58,323 bases of DNA from Tubiluchus corallicola. Its lineage: Eukaryota > Priapulida > Priapulimorpha > Priapulimorphida > Tubiluchidae. The stretch lies in assembly GCA_030141605.1 (NCBI GenBank), contig JAQGDQ010000087.1:622001-680323 (forward strand), given 5' to 3'. Of this stretch, positions 11,785 to 23,866 are shown one piece after another (the first letter of the stretch is position 1; each line of letters opens with the position of its first letter). A model generated the notes under the pieces. The model did not search any database. It saw nothing but the letters and a program-made list of their open reading frames with translations, and was not told the origin of the DNA. The translations under genes were made by a program, and so were the position numbers.

Positions 11785-11925
11785 GACAGCAGAAAGGGAA
11801 AGAACAAAAAGAGACAGATAGAGAAAGAGAGAGGGCGAAGAGGGAGAGAGACAGACAGACAAGGAAGGAGGATGAGAAGGAGGTAAAGAGGGAAGAGGAA
11901 ACAGAGAAAGAGAAATCGAAGGCGT
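11785..11925. repeat. Purine-rich (GA/GACA) tract
   Basis: An irregular run of A and G with GACAGACAGAC and GAGAGAG segments between the two 17-bp satellite blocks. It is simple sequence only. Confidence 0.85.
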
Positions 11926-11969
11926 TTTCCTATAGCAGATTTAGCAATTTAAAACGTACCCGTGATTTT

Positions 11970-12118
11970 TCTGTCAAAAATATTTCTGGAGGATGTTTTC
12001 TCTGTCAAATGAGTTTTCTAGGAAAATATTTCCTGGGAAAAACTTTTCTGGCAATTTTTTTCTGAGAAGTTATTTTTTCTGGAAATGGTTTTTCTGTGAA
12101 AAAAGTTTTCTGGGAAAC
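11970..12118. repeat. Degenerate 17-bp satellite block, right member (inverted)
   Basis: Units of the form GGAAANATTTTTCTG repeat about nine times. This is the complement of the block at 10832-11008, about 960 bp away and facing it. The pair could be the sub-terminal arrays of a fold-back DNA transposon enclosing 11009-11969. Confidence 0.7.
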
Positions 12119-12125
12119 GGACCTA

Positions 12126-12650
12126 ACCTTTGTTCCGCTATGAAAGAATTTGGGTTGATTAACTGTCTACACGGACGGCATTAGAACTGAACTATTTGAA
12201 GTCACATTCTAACATAAAATAACTTTTAATTTGTTAAAATAATTAAAGCGCGGCATTTTTGACATTAGTCACCTCGTGCAAAATCTTTCTGTTACGATTC
12301 AATTAATCTAACTTACAAAAAACTTGAAGTTGAAATTCACGCGAGTTCATTTGTACTCTGCGACACCCCCGAATTTTAAGCAAAATTTATCAAGACATTT
12401 ATTTTTTTGACCTCTTCGTATCTTTGGGCAAATTTAAGAGAATGGCTTAATATTTTTGTGTTTATACACAAGCGTTTGTAACACAAGTGTGGAAATTTTC
12501 AAGCGATTCTGTTATTTTCTTCTTATAATACCGTGATGAAAACTTCGGCATATTTTTGCGCCGAATTACATATTAGATGTAATTTTCGATCAGGACCCAA
12601 GAACGAGTTCGGGGCTTGATGGTGTCTATACGTACTAGTTTAAATATATT
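12126..12650. other. Gene-free stretch
   Basis: AT-rich, with no recognisable gene or repeat. Confidence 0.5.
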
Positions 12651-12657
12651 CATCACC

Positions 12658-13127
12658 ATCATCATCATCATTCTATGCTCATTAATTCTATTGTAGACAT
12701 TGGGCAGGCAGACTTCGAAAATAAAAGGAAACTGCCCTCAAGACAGGTAAACGTAGCAGTAATCCAGTAAAAACTAGATACTGCTATGCCAGTGGCTTGT
12801 CAGCACCATTTTCGAGCCAATATGTTTTTTTAAATATCTTAATGGTGACTGGTTGACTGTGCTTATGTTAATTTCAAATACAGTGTTTCATCATCATCAT
12901 CATCATCATTCTATGCTCACTAATTCTATTGTAGACATTGGGCAGGCAGACTTCGAAAATAAAAGGAAACTGCCCTCAAGACAGGTAAACGTAGCAGTAA
13001 TCCAGTAAAAACTAGATACTGCTATGGCCAGTGGCTTGTCAGCACCATTTTCGAGCCAATATGTTTTTTTTAATATCTTAATTGTGACTGGTTGACTGTG
13101 CTTATGTTAATTTCAAATACAGTGTTT
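12658..13127. repeat. Tandem duplication, two copies of about 238 bp
   Basis: Both copies start with a short (CAT)n run, continue with TTCTATGCTCA and end in CAGTGTTT: copy one 12658-12888, copy two about 12889-13127. They differ by only a few substitutions and single-base indels, so the duplication is recent. Recombination between the (CAT)n runs is a plausible cause. Confidence 0.92.
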
Positions 13128-13856
13128 TTGCTAGATCTTTTCCTGAGCAGTGCAGTTTAGCCAAACTTGTAGTATTAATTTTTTTAGAATTTTATTATTT
13201 CAATATAGATACGGTCAGCGTATCATGAAAAAAATATTAAATAATATTATCAATATTTACGTATTAGTACTATTTATTCTGTTTTTAAAAAACACGTAAA
13301 AATGTAATGGGCGACTATTTTGGTTATATCGCAGTCGCTACCCCCAAAAGCAAATTTTAGCTTTTCGCTGTCGTTCAAGTTAACGAAATTGCTATCTATG
13401 CCAGCTATATCAGTATAAAAAGTCTGTCTTAACCGGTTGTAGAAAGAGCAATAAAACAAAAAAATGAATTCCGTCTTCTACCTGTTGGCTGTCACAGTGT
13501 TGACATATTCACAAGGACTTTAGGTTGTTGGTATCGTCTTTTTTCTATATGTAAGTTATGCGCACTTATTCGCAGCTTCGTGAAAATAATTTTTCCCATT
13601 TGTTGTTTCTAAAACGTAAATAGTTTTTTTTTTGCTTAAATACTGATTTAAAGTTACAATAAGTGCGCAGCTTATTGTTTTCGTTATTATTCCTGCTCGT
13701 TTCTTTTGTAATGTTGTACTTCCAAAAATTGTTGAAGGCCGCTTGTAGCTTAAACTTTACTGCACGAATGAACTGGGCTTCATGTATCACGCGCTGGCTT
13801 TCGCTGAGATGTGAGAAATCAGTGTGATATAGAATGTTTTTACAAAGTATTGTTTA

Positions 13857-14092
13857 AGAAAGGAAATCAATCTGAATGTAGTAACTATAATGCCATTAGT
13901 ATTGTGCACAACCTTTGTAAAGTGTTTGATGCCATTATTAACAATCGTTTGAAACTGTAGATCAGCCCTGAGCCTGAAAGAGCTGGAGTACATTGTGATA
14001 GGGACTGCATGGAGTAAGTGCTATCATTGCGTTTACTTACTGATGCAGCACTGAAATCACAGAAGAAGCTGTTTATAATAAATGTTAGGACG
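13857..14092 (+). pseudogene. LINE reverse transcriptase fragment (finger/palm part)
   Basis: In one frame the sequence reads KGNQSECSNYNAISIVHNLC, then KVFDAIINNRLKL, stop, ISPEPERAGVH, DRDCME, stop, VLSLRLLTDAALKSQKKLFI. This matches the reverse transcriptase section of non-LTR retrotransposons (the N-Y-R-x-I-S-L...K-x-F-x-x-I-I-x-x-R-L block and the following x-Q-x-G-F region). Two in-frame stops and loss of the F-x-D-F-x-K-A-Y-D block show it is dead. It is probably the same element as 17086-18120, separated by later insertions. Confidence 0.8.
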
Positions 14093-14315
14093 CGTTCAGA
14101 CTAGCTTGTTTTCTACCACGAGTTTTCTCTCTGACAACAATTCTCTCATGAATGTAAACTGTTTTGCGAGTTACTGTGGACATGATATTGTAAACTCTGA
14201 CAATTGGTGCAAGTTGATTTGATGTTTAGTTTGAGCGACTCGATGAGTTACTCTCTACACTTCTCCCAGCGATGCAAGTCTGCTGTCTAGTGTGAACACA
14301 CTTGCGAATTACTTG
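14093..14315. mobile_element. Possible short inverted-repeat insertion in the LINE
   Basis: Where the LINE frame breaks, the left end ACGCGTTCAGACTAGC faces an imperfect inverted partner whose complement reads GTGTGTTCACACTAGAC near 14290-14310. Size and ends suggest a MITE. The ends are degenerate and no target duplication was confirmed. Confidence 0.35.
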
Positions 14316-15496
14316 GCAAATTTTCTTGGCGCGCAATAAGACTTTCAGAAAGTCCACAATAAAATCAACAGAGCAAAAATAATTCGAATCTTGAAAAAGG
14401 CTGCATGTGAGTCGGGTATGTTAAAAGCCGTCGCACGTATGTATACAGGTCCAAGTTATCTATGATATTGTAGTTTCCACTTGTTGTAAATTGTGCAGAA
14501 TGTAGAAGTTGTGTTTTGTTCTTATAATGCTTACTGCTGTGGTTCTTCATTATGTAGACTTGGACTAATTGTTTACCTGTTGTGTTCTTTTTTGATTCTC
14601 ATACGTAGATAAATTATTTTTACATTTTTCTGCAGTTTCGCCGTTACAACCTCGTTTATTTTGATAAGTTAAATCATATCTGTTGTTTTGTAGTTTCAGC
14701 TTGTGCCTTTAGATCATGAATGTATTATTTGTTTTTCTTATTGGCTTGATTTATAGTTTGATAATGGCTTCACTAGGCGAAGCAATCGTCGCTCAGTAAA
14801 CATCGTGATTCCTAGAAGCTGGCCTTTCGTGTATCTATGATAGATTCTTGTTCGTAATCGGGCCTTCGAGACAACAAAAAACAGGCAGGATTTTCTAAAC
14901 CCCAGAAGGCCCGTGCTTTCTTGACCACATAGCTAATCCCAAGCGGGAGAACAGAGAGGATAATGTGTGGAATGGTTGCAAGTATCTGTGGAAATTCTTC
15001 CGAGGGTAACGATGTCCCAGAGCTTTCGAAAAGTGCTAAATTTTTAAACTGTTTATAACAAGAACAATATCCGTTTCATAAACAACCAATTATAATAAAT
15101 TTCATCACGTTTCTATTAAGAAAACCAACGCCACTGCTCACTAACTGTCATTTTCGTGAAATAAAAAATGATCTAAGATGGGTTGTAAACTTTCATTTTA
15201 CCTTTGTTTTTGCCATTTTTCAATTTTTACGAGCATTTGAAAATTTAGCTGGACACTGATACACTGAGACAAAGAAAGTCTTTGAATTTTTACTGGAAAA
15301 ACAATAAAATTCTTGTCCTATTGCTGATAATTTTATGTAAATGTTTTAGTGCGAATTGTTGCCGATAGATGTCACAATTCTTAGTCTTGACTTACCGTGA
15401 CTTGGCTTCCGTAGCAACTTGATAACAACGCGGCAAATAACTTACTCGTTGCAACTAACACGCCACAAGATGTTGTTTTAGAAATTCATCGCTCTT
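14316..15496. other. Gene-free stretch
   Basis: No gene or clear repeat seen. Small open frames have no family resemblance. Confidence 0.45.
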
Positions 15497-15861
15497 ATAT
15501 AGATTTTGGTAAGACTAAGTTTATTGGGGAGAGTTAGGGTAGATCCTTGCTTCTTCAAAAAAATAACTAACTAACTCAGTAACAGCACTACACCCGGGGA
15601 GCACCTGTGTCAGAAATCAAGGCTGTAGTGACCTCTACACGCTTTTATACTGGCATTCCAGGTCAGCTGGCTTCTCACACCACGTGTAGGCCCAAACAAG
15701 ACATCTGGACCTACAAGAAAGGGGTGAGTCGCTGCTGACATGGAAGCAGGGCGTGTAGAGGGCCCTACACCTGACCCGACACAGGTGCCTCCGTAACAAT
15801 ATATAGATTTTGGTGAGACTAAGTTTATTGGGGAGAGTTGGGGTAGATCCTTGCTTCTTCA
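15497..15861. mobile_element. Short inverted-repeat element between 61-bp direct repeats
   Basis: A 61-bp sequence starting ATATAGATTTTGGT and ending TTGCTTCTTCA occurs at 15497-15557 and again at 15801-15861 with two differences. Between them, 15595-15795 begins GGGGAGCACCTGTGTC and ends with the complement of GGAGGCACCTGTGTC. The inverted arms extend about 45 bp inwards to CTCTACACGC / GCGTGTAGAG. GTAACA stands just outside both ends and may be the target duplication. No protein is encoded, so this is a non-autonomous element. Confidence 0.75.
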
Positions 15862-16780
15862 GTCAAGCAAATGTTGCCTCAGCAAGGGCTTATCCTTTCA
15901 ACGATCAGCCCGTCACTGTTGTAAGTCACAAGGTGCATAATGCAGCCAGCTGTGAACTGGAGACCCACAGAATAGGTAATAGATGATAAGCTATGATCTA
16001 CACTGTGATGAACCCAGCTGTAACTGTGTATGCGCCCGTTTGTGAGACGGGAGCGACAGGTTGATCCGATCTCCGAACTCGACCTTTTGGTGTTTAAAAC
16101 ACAAGTTTCAGTCTAGACAATAGCGCCACTCGACGACATTTAGTTTTGATTGTAAGAAGTTACTAGAGACAGGAGTGATACCGTAGCATCCGATCTCCAA
16201 ATTTGTTTTTTTTACTAATCTACTACTATAGGCGCTAATTGGTTTTAATGCCGCGTGGAATTTTCACTCAACTTTCATTAAACTTAAGTTAATGGGTTAT
16301 AAGTCTTGCACCGCTTAATAATGGTTACTTTGCAAACTGATTTGACCTGCCAACTTGACACTAGCATTTTGCCAGCCAGCAAAAAGAAAAAGACATGAAT
16401 ACCCAGAAATTCTCAGAGATTTTTCTTTTTTATTTTGAAAGTGTTGTTTTATCTCTCCCTTCGGTCAGCCTTTACATTGTATTTTAATCTGTTTAAACTA
16501 TTGATAGGTCCGGCATGCCTATTGGTAGAAAAAATGGATGAATTTTGAACCACACATTAGTTTGCATAATTTATAAAATTGAAATTATTAACTTCAGAGT
16601 TTAACAACGTGGGATTTCGCTATTTTGATGAACAATAAATTTATATAAAATATGACCAAAGCACAGTAAAAAGAGAGTACAGATGTGTGCACTACAGCAT
16701 GAGTTCCTGTTGTTATGTTCGCGCTATGCGTTCATAAGTCAATTTTTAGGCCCCTGTCTGGGGCGCAGAAAAAAAGAGGA
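15862..16780. other. Gene-free stretch
   Basis: No recognisable coding or repeat feature. Confidence 0.4.
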
Positions 16781-16811
16781 GGAGACAGTGAACAGATAAA
16801 AAGAGCAAAAC

Positions 16812-16874
<63 letters not shown>

Positions 16875-16935
16875 GTGAGTGAGTGAGTGAAAGAGACTTA
16901 AAAGAAAAAAGGAGACTGATAGAGTGAAAGAAGAA
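16781..16935. repeat. (GA)n and (GTGA)n microsatellite
   Basis: About 55 bp of pure GA (16816-16871) runs into GTGAGTGAGTGAGTGA and then an irregular purine tract. Confidence 0.95.
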
Positions 16936-17085
16936 AAGAGAAGAACAACATGAACAATTTAAGACATTTTTGTAGCGCTTATTTCAGCAATGATTTCATG
17001 ACAGTTGTAGCTGTGTTATATATATATTACGTTTGAAATAAATGATAAAATTTCAATCAGCACAAATAAAATCGGTTGGCTGGGA

Positions 17086-18120
17086 AACTTGCATGACGAT
17101 ACAGCCAACATGACAACATCTCGTCAACATTGTTTGGATAAGTTGAGGGCTCTATTAGACTTTTGTACAGAATCTGATATAGATATCAACACAACAAAAC
17201 TGAGTTCATGGTAGTTAACGCCAGTAATCAAGATCGAGAACTGCTCGTTGTCGATGGATTAACTGTAAAGTTGATGAAAAAGCAAGTACAATGGCTGCAA
17301 AGCATTTCGAGGTTAAAAAGCAGCATGTCAACAAGTTTCACGTACTTCCGAACAAAAATAATGAGTTCCATTTCTTGGTGAAAAAGAAGGCCATGGACAA
17401 TGCTTTAATGGCTGAGCGTCTTTTACAATGTTGAAACTTGGAACTCCAATTTGAGGTATAGTATAGCGGAGTCAACGTATCTAGAACTGTAGAAGTATCT
17501 TCTATCAGTAAGGGGTAACTACAGCTAATAAGAAGTGAACATTCTTCATTTTAAAGTGTGGCAAACAGCACGTTACATAAATGTGTGATGAAAACTGTGT
17601 TCAGAACCCGAAAAACGTGTGCCGCTAATGAATACATTGAATCTGAACAGAGCTGTTAGCGAATAAATATCGGAAATTCCGTAGCAACAACGCGATTTTT
17701 CTGGAAAGGAGTAAGCAGGCGTTGATTGCACGTATTGAAAGAAGTGATTCTACTAAGCGTATAATGTATAGATTGTTTAACCTAGATTTACAAACCCCTA
17801 GGATACCACTTGGAACCCTCGAGCAGCAACGTATTACTTTTACAAGGCTTCGTCTGTAGTCCCATAACCTTCACTGGAGAGGGGTACCAAGGCAACACAG
17901 ACTATGTGACTATGGAGCAATCCAAACTTAAATCCACATTATTTGTCAATGTCCAGTAAGAGAGCAAAATAAGAATAATTATCAGAATGCAAACTTTCCA
18001 AACTGTGTAGAATTGTTTAAAAATGAGCAAGCTTGTGTCATTTGCTTTGAACTTTTGCGTAAACTTGACAGTAACAGATGCCATCCCACCTTTTTGCTTA
18101 GTTACATGTTTTTTGCTTTG
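17086..18120 (+). pseudogene. LINE relic: RT catalytic region and C-terminal zinc-knuckle region
   Basis: From 17086 one frame reads NLHDDTANMTTSRQHCLDK and continues LRALLDFCTESDIDINTTK. The D-D corresponds to the catalytic motif of non-LTR reverse transcriptases. A one-base frameshift then leads to TEFMVVNASNQDRELLVVDG. Further on (about 17815-18120) the remains of a C-terminal domain appear: QRITFTRLRL, stop, SHNLHWRGVPRQHRLCDYGA, a His/Cys cluster (HIICQCP) and CVELFKNEQACVICFELLRK. This is the order expected for the 3' half of a LINE ORF2. Multiple stops and shifts make it non-functional. It may be the continuation of 13857-14092. Confidence 0.8.
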
Positions 18121-18512
18121 TAAACTAATGTCGCCTTACCCGCAAGCAATATAAATTTAGTAGATTAAAATACGTTATATTCTGATTGTACCCCGTTTAC
18201 TAATTGCTGCATAAATTTGGGTCAACAAATGTACTGTGTGAACAACCACCCACCAGGTAGTATTTTTGGCGAAAGACATTACTGGAATTTGACCGAGTAA
18301 TAAGATTTAATTGTGCCGTCGGACATCAAAGCAAAATTATGCGAAGGTCATTAATTTCTATAAGTTCAAGCGACAAGACACGACATAATAAATATATTAT
18401 GCGCACGTTTAAACTCTTTATGTGTAGCGTAGCGTATAAGAACGTACCCTGATAATGAAAAAGAGAAAGAGAGGGGGAAGAGGGAGGAACGAGCGAGGGA
18501 AGGAGGGGGAGA
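18121..18512. other. Gene-free stretch
   Basis: Possibly includes the LINE 3' untranslated remains. Nothing else is recognisable. Confidence 0.4.
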
Positions 18513-18657
<145 letters not shown>

Positions 18658-18739
18658 TAATTAATTAATTAAAATGTAAAATTACATACACATACAATAT
18701 TTACTCATATGCAATAGGGAGACCTATTTGCGGAAAAAA

Positions 18740-19107
<368 letters not shown>

Positions 19108-19740
19108 AGAGTGAGACAGATGGGGAGAATTTTAATCGCAGTCGACCCGTGACACCCACCAGCATAGGTCGATATAACTAAACCGAAGAGGTATGTTATA
19201 GGACCTTCTAAAACTTCCAAATGCGCGCTCATCACACACGGTCATACTCTCTCATGTATTTAAGCGTGTCGACAACGTATATAAAATGACAATTTTCATC
19301 AATTATTTTTGAAGATGCACTCTGTCTGTAGCATTCCTTCAGTTTTTTTATTTTCTAAGAAGAAAATGGTGCTTTCCATTTTCAAGTATTTCTTAAGACT
19401 TACTTAAAATCTTGTTCATTAAATGCATCGCCTTATTAGATTAAAAGCATTAATAAATGGTCCGGTAGACAATTCTGGATTCGCCTCAGACAACAAGAGA
19501 AAATTTTCTATTAAAAGCAATACTAATCAATAGAGCACAAAATTTGTGCTGCCAAAAAAGGTTTTAGTAGCTGTAAGTCTGTAAGAAGATAAAGTCTGGG
19601 ATATTATTTCCTGACTTTTGTGAAAAGCGCCTTTGTCGGTTTCGTTGAGGTTCTTGTAATTATTTCCAAATAATGAAAGTAATGTTTTTTGTAAAAACTT
19701 AAGGTCGCAGATTTGAAGTAAACCTATTTGCATGTTTTTA
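19108..19740. other. Gene-free stretch
   Basis: No gene or repeat recognised. Confidence 0.45.
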
Positions 19741-19942
<202 letters not shown>

Positions 19943-20658
19943 CTTACTTTCAAGACCGAAATGCAAAAGATAGTGTTACATTTTTAGTGATTTTTTTTAT
20001 CAAGTTCCAACCAGATTATGAATGTTTCATAGAATAGCTACCTGCTGCAGCCTGAAGGTGGCGCCCGTGCGTGCACCGTCCTGAACATGACCTTACTCAA
20101 CACGACCTTGGTCAAAAATCAAACGTCAAACAGATGCGGTTGACATGCCAAATCAAAAATACCTAGGTTTCTGAATACCGAATACATCTTTTTTAAATAA
20201 AATGTTCGTTTAACAAAAAACTGTTTAAGTTTTGGCTGATTTTGCGCTGGCGCAAAGATCCTTTTGCGTTTCAGTTTCATTTTGCAATTTTGCTCCCTAG
20301 TTTTCTAATAATTATTGCTGGCTGGAGGTAAAAAGATTCGACCCATTCACCTTCACATAAATTCACAAAAATAACAAACATCTCGTAGGCGTTTTCTAGC
20401 TGTAATTTATTTGCTTTACGTGTAATTGGCGAATTGATCGGGCGAGTCTCCAATTTATAAGTTCTCATTAGAACTAATCGCCGTGTTTCTTTCCTACGGA
20501 AGCGCAATTACAGGCGATATTTGTGCAGCAATTAGGTTTATTCTGTTTTTTCTCTAAACCAAAATCTCACCTGTCATCTACCCACACGCAGTGGAGACAT
20601 CTAGTAGGCAAAGTTTAACAATTTAGTAATCTTCGACACCGAGTAGATTCCCTAAAGT
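19943..20658. other. Gene-free stretch
   Basis: No gene or repeat recognised. Confidence 0.45.
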
Positions 20659-20829
<171 letters not shown>

Positions 20830-21466
20830 AGCCTGCTCATCGAGGTGATTGTGGCTAGAGTCTCGTTCATTATCAAGACATCTAATTTCTCAATGGACAG
20901 AATGAGCTAGTGGATCAGGAGCAGTGTCTCAACCACATTTAGATCTAGATCTCTATGACCTAAACTGCCAAGATTAATGAACGCTGGCACCTATCAAACC
21001 TACGACGGGTACATATCATATACAAAGTGATCTCACTTATCGTGGCCCATTACCAGCGGTCATGCATAGATATCTTCGCATATGCAAATTTTTGTATCTG
21101 TAAAATCTTACACAATTTAGAAATCTGCTTAATGGGAAGAAAGGTCAACCTTAAAATAAACCCAAAAAACTTTCCACAGAAAGTTATAATACTTATGCTT
21201 ATCTATTTGAAAGACTTGTGTAACTAAAAAAAAACCTTAGTAATTTAAAATGTTCGCGCCAACTGGTAAAACGTCACTGTATCACTCTGCCAGTTTGAAT
21301 CACTGATCCACGAAAAACGTGTTTTTAACCTTACTGGCAAGATACAGTAATTTATGTTTTTGCTTAGTTGGTGAAGAGTGCGCTGCAAAAGCTCTGATTA
21401 TTTATTAAAACTTTGCTCAATTTTATCTAAACTTGTTACAAACAATCTGCTGTCAAAATGGCAAAA

Positions 21467-22313
21467 GGCGCGTTTTGACTAGCGTTTTTATCGGCAAAAT
21501 CGCCGCGAAAACGCTCGTCAAAACGTCTAACGCTACACGCGAGAAAAAAGCTATTGCAAAAAACACTAGTGAGAAAACGCTGTTACGCTGGAGCGATAAA
21601 AACACGCGTGAAAACGTTCATCGTAGAAATAACTGATATCGCTCTGATATGAAGGCCACAAAAACGCTCGTGAAAATGGCTGTCGCGGAGTTTTTGCTGC
21701 AGGTTGCGTAATGCACATGTCATTGAACAATGTCGTTGTACATATAGTTTTGGTTTAACACTAGGTGGAACAATTGGCAAATGATTATGTCATTGAACTC
21801 AATCAGTCTTGCTATTCTGGGTTCAGTCTTGGTAAGTAACTGCCCAAAAAGGTGCATTCTAAACATTTTACCAATCTCCGAGGTATCGTCTGTCCGTAAT
21901 TCTTTCACTATCTTCCCAAGAAACCACTAAGATTACGCCTTGCGATCAAGTTATGAGCTGGTTGTCGTCTCATTTCACTCAGAATTAGAAGACCAACTGA
22001 ACAAAACACTTCGTGAAAATAGAGGCCATGTTTTCCAGAGAAGAGGTTAATTCCTATAATAATAGTAATAATAATTTCGTTTAGGGAACAGTTTTAGTGA
22101 TAGCACCATGTTCGATAAACCCGCGTGCTTGGTTGAAGTACCAGCAGTACAATTTCTTAAGTCTATCACGTCTACTTTCATTGAGTGTTGAAAACTGAGC
22201 GAGAAAGCTGCTGGTGAAAACAATGGAGCATTCTAAAGAGCGATATTCATTTTCACTGAGCGTTAAAAACACTGCGATAAGCGCCGCGCGAAAAACGCAG
22301 GTGAAAACGGGCC
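21467..22313 (-). mobile_element. PIF/Harbinger-type DNA transposon relic
   Basis: The ends are inverted: left GGCGCGTTTTGACTAGCG, right (complement) GGCCCGTTTTCACCTGCG, about 19 matches in 23. GGSCCGTTTT-type ends and a T-T-A at the right junction (22314-22316) fit PIF/Harbinger elements. The left junction does not show the same trinucleotide and appears eroded. Internally there are many AAAACGC sub-repeats next to both ends and transposase remains on the minus strand. At 847 bp it is far shorter than an autonomous element and lacks a DDE domain, so it is a deletion derivative. Confidence 0.75.
21770..21950 (-). pseudogene. Harbinger transposase N-terminal fragment
   Basis: The minus strand reads FLGKIVKELRTDDTSEIGKM followed by FRMHLFGQLLTKTEPRIARL. 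Harbinger (HARBI1-like) nucleases have a conserved region of the form E-L-R-x-D-D...K-x-F-R-M-x...L-L...x-P-R-I just before the nuclease fold, and this matches it in order and spacing. The catalytic acidic residues are not present, so the gene is a fragment. The match is from recall of the family pattern, not from a search. Confidence 0.6.
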
Positions 22314-22454
22314 TTAACGACCATCATGGGAGTTTAGATTATAAGTCGTATGCAGCTTTGCGGCTAATACAAGCTCTGTATGCAATAAGATACGCTAATA
22401 AGAAACACAATAATAATGATAATAATAAAATAATAAATTGTTATTGTATATGTT

Positions 22455-23094
22455 CATTTGTAAACTGAGCCTGTTACAGTTACATTTTTATAGTCTCAGA
22501 CACAATATGGCCAGAAAATCGTTTGGCCTTAGTAAAATGTCTATAGTGATTGTAATTGGTGCGTGATGATATGATTTCATTTTAAAAAAATGACATAGGT
22601 AAATCACATTTTTAACAAATGTAGAACATAACGCGAAGAATTGCATCAATACTGAGAGAAAGCTGGTAACTTTTAATGCAGACTTCTTATTGACCCCCCT
22701 ATTCAAACGCCTATTCAGACTCACTAATGGTGAGGTGTATGTATCCATTTAGACAGGTAGACACTATCCGTGCATATAGAATTAAGTGAGTTAAAGTGTT
22801 CACGTCATTTCGTGCAAGAATGAATAGGTCGACGAATGTGATAGAATAATTTAATCATGTGATGAGAATGTATGATACTGTCTCAGTTAATGTTGATATT
22901 GACGTAAACGAAAATCTATGGTAGGCAGGTTATAATAAAGAACAGTAAAAGTTGTAATGCGAAAAACAGGCACACAGATTTCGCTATATAATAAATGCAC
23001 TTGCTTAACATCGAATCAATATTAAAATACTTTGTTATAAGTAGTAAACAATTCCCCTTTAATTAGTATGGCTACTCACCAAACTAAGTAGAGA
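22455..23094. other. Gene-free stretch
   Basis: No gene or repeat recognised. Confidence 0.45.
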
Positions 23095-23127
23095 GTGAGA
23101 GAGAGAGAGAGAGAAAGAGAGAGAAAG

Positions 23128-23168
<41 letters not shown>
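23095..23168. repeat. (GA)n microsatellite abutting a LINE relic
   Basis: About 74 bp of GA with GAAA and GAGC interruptions, ending exactly where LINE-derived sequence begins. Confidence 0.95.
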
Positions 23169-23169
<1 letters not shown>

Positions 23170-23866
23170 GACATTCCCAAATTAAAAATTGGTGAAGCTG
23201 AAATGAAATATGTTGAGCACAGCACAGTGCTGGGAGTTGTTATTGATAAAAATTAGATTTTAAGCGTCATATTAATAAAGTCAGAAAATGTGCCTGGTGT
23301 ACGTGGCATAACATACGGACTGTTTTTTGGAGACATAAGGATGGCCTCTATGGTGCAACTCTATAGAACTTTCGTGTTACCAATTATTCTGTATGGATCG
23401 GTAGTTTGGATGTTTAAGAAACATTTATTCTTGGACTATTTACAATATGATGTTGTCATAACTGCAGTAGGGGCTGCTTTCACACCCTGTAGGGAACTAT
23501 TAGAAGTTCTGTGCGGCATACCCCCTTTGGAAGTTGAAAATATGGCTACAAGTGCCAGATTTTTGATTAAAGCACTCTCTAGCGATGATGCCGATCTGGT
23601 TAAGTCTGAAATTGTGAAAAACACATTGGCAAATTATCATCGTTCTCACAATTATTTTAATGCTTCAAGCGTGTTAGTGTGCTCTCTTTGTGTACTTTAT
23701 GTATATATGTACCAGTGTTTATCTAGTTAGTACGTCAAAATATTCTCCCCTGCAAATAGAGGGGTCATTTCTATTTGTAATTATTCCGTATATACATATC
23801 GTATCTGTACTTACATTTTATTTTATAAATAAAAGATTTTGAATAAATAAATGAATGAATAAATTT
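23169..23866 (+). pseudogene. LINE relic: 3' end of ORF2 plus A-rich tail
   Basis: The sequence reads IPKLKIGEAEMKYVEHSTVL and GVVIDKN, stop, then FKRHINKVRKCAW. After a frameshift it continues as an open stretch (to 23730) with MASMVQLYRTFVLPIILYGS and VVWM. The L-G-V-x-I-D-x-x-L-x-F-K-x-H-I motif and the L-Y-x-x-x-V-x-P-x-x-x-Y-G-x-x-x-W motif are the thumb and connection landmarks of jockey/CR1-like reverse transcriptases. The open stretch of 146 codons survives by chance. The element ends in AATAAA and a loose (AATAAATG)n tail at about 23826-23866, as expected for a LINE 3' end. It is truncated at the 5' side by the GA tract. Confidence 0.82.

Larger units (their letters stand above)
21235..22450 (+). 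repeat. Dispersed repeat family Q, copy interrupted by a Harbinger relic
   Basis: The flanks 21235-21466 and 22314-22400 together match the family copy on the minus strand at 50640-51240 and the copy at 40600-40920. Shared landmarks are CGCCAACTGGTAAAACGTCA, CTTGTTACAAAC, TGTCAAAATGG on the left and AACGACCATC, GCTAATACAAGCTCTGTATG on the right. In the other copies the last left landmark and the first right landmark are only a few bases apart, so 21467-22313 is an insertion. The family itself shows no coding capacity. Confidence 0.85.

Noticed and set aside
23436-23624. Minus-strand frame opposite the LINE relic
   Set aside because: Shadow of the plus-strand reverse transcriptase frame.
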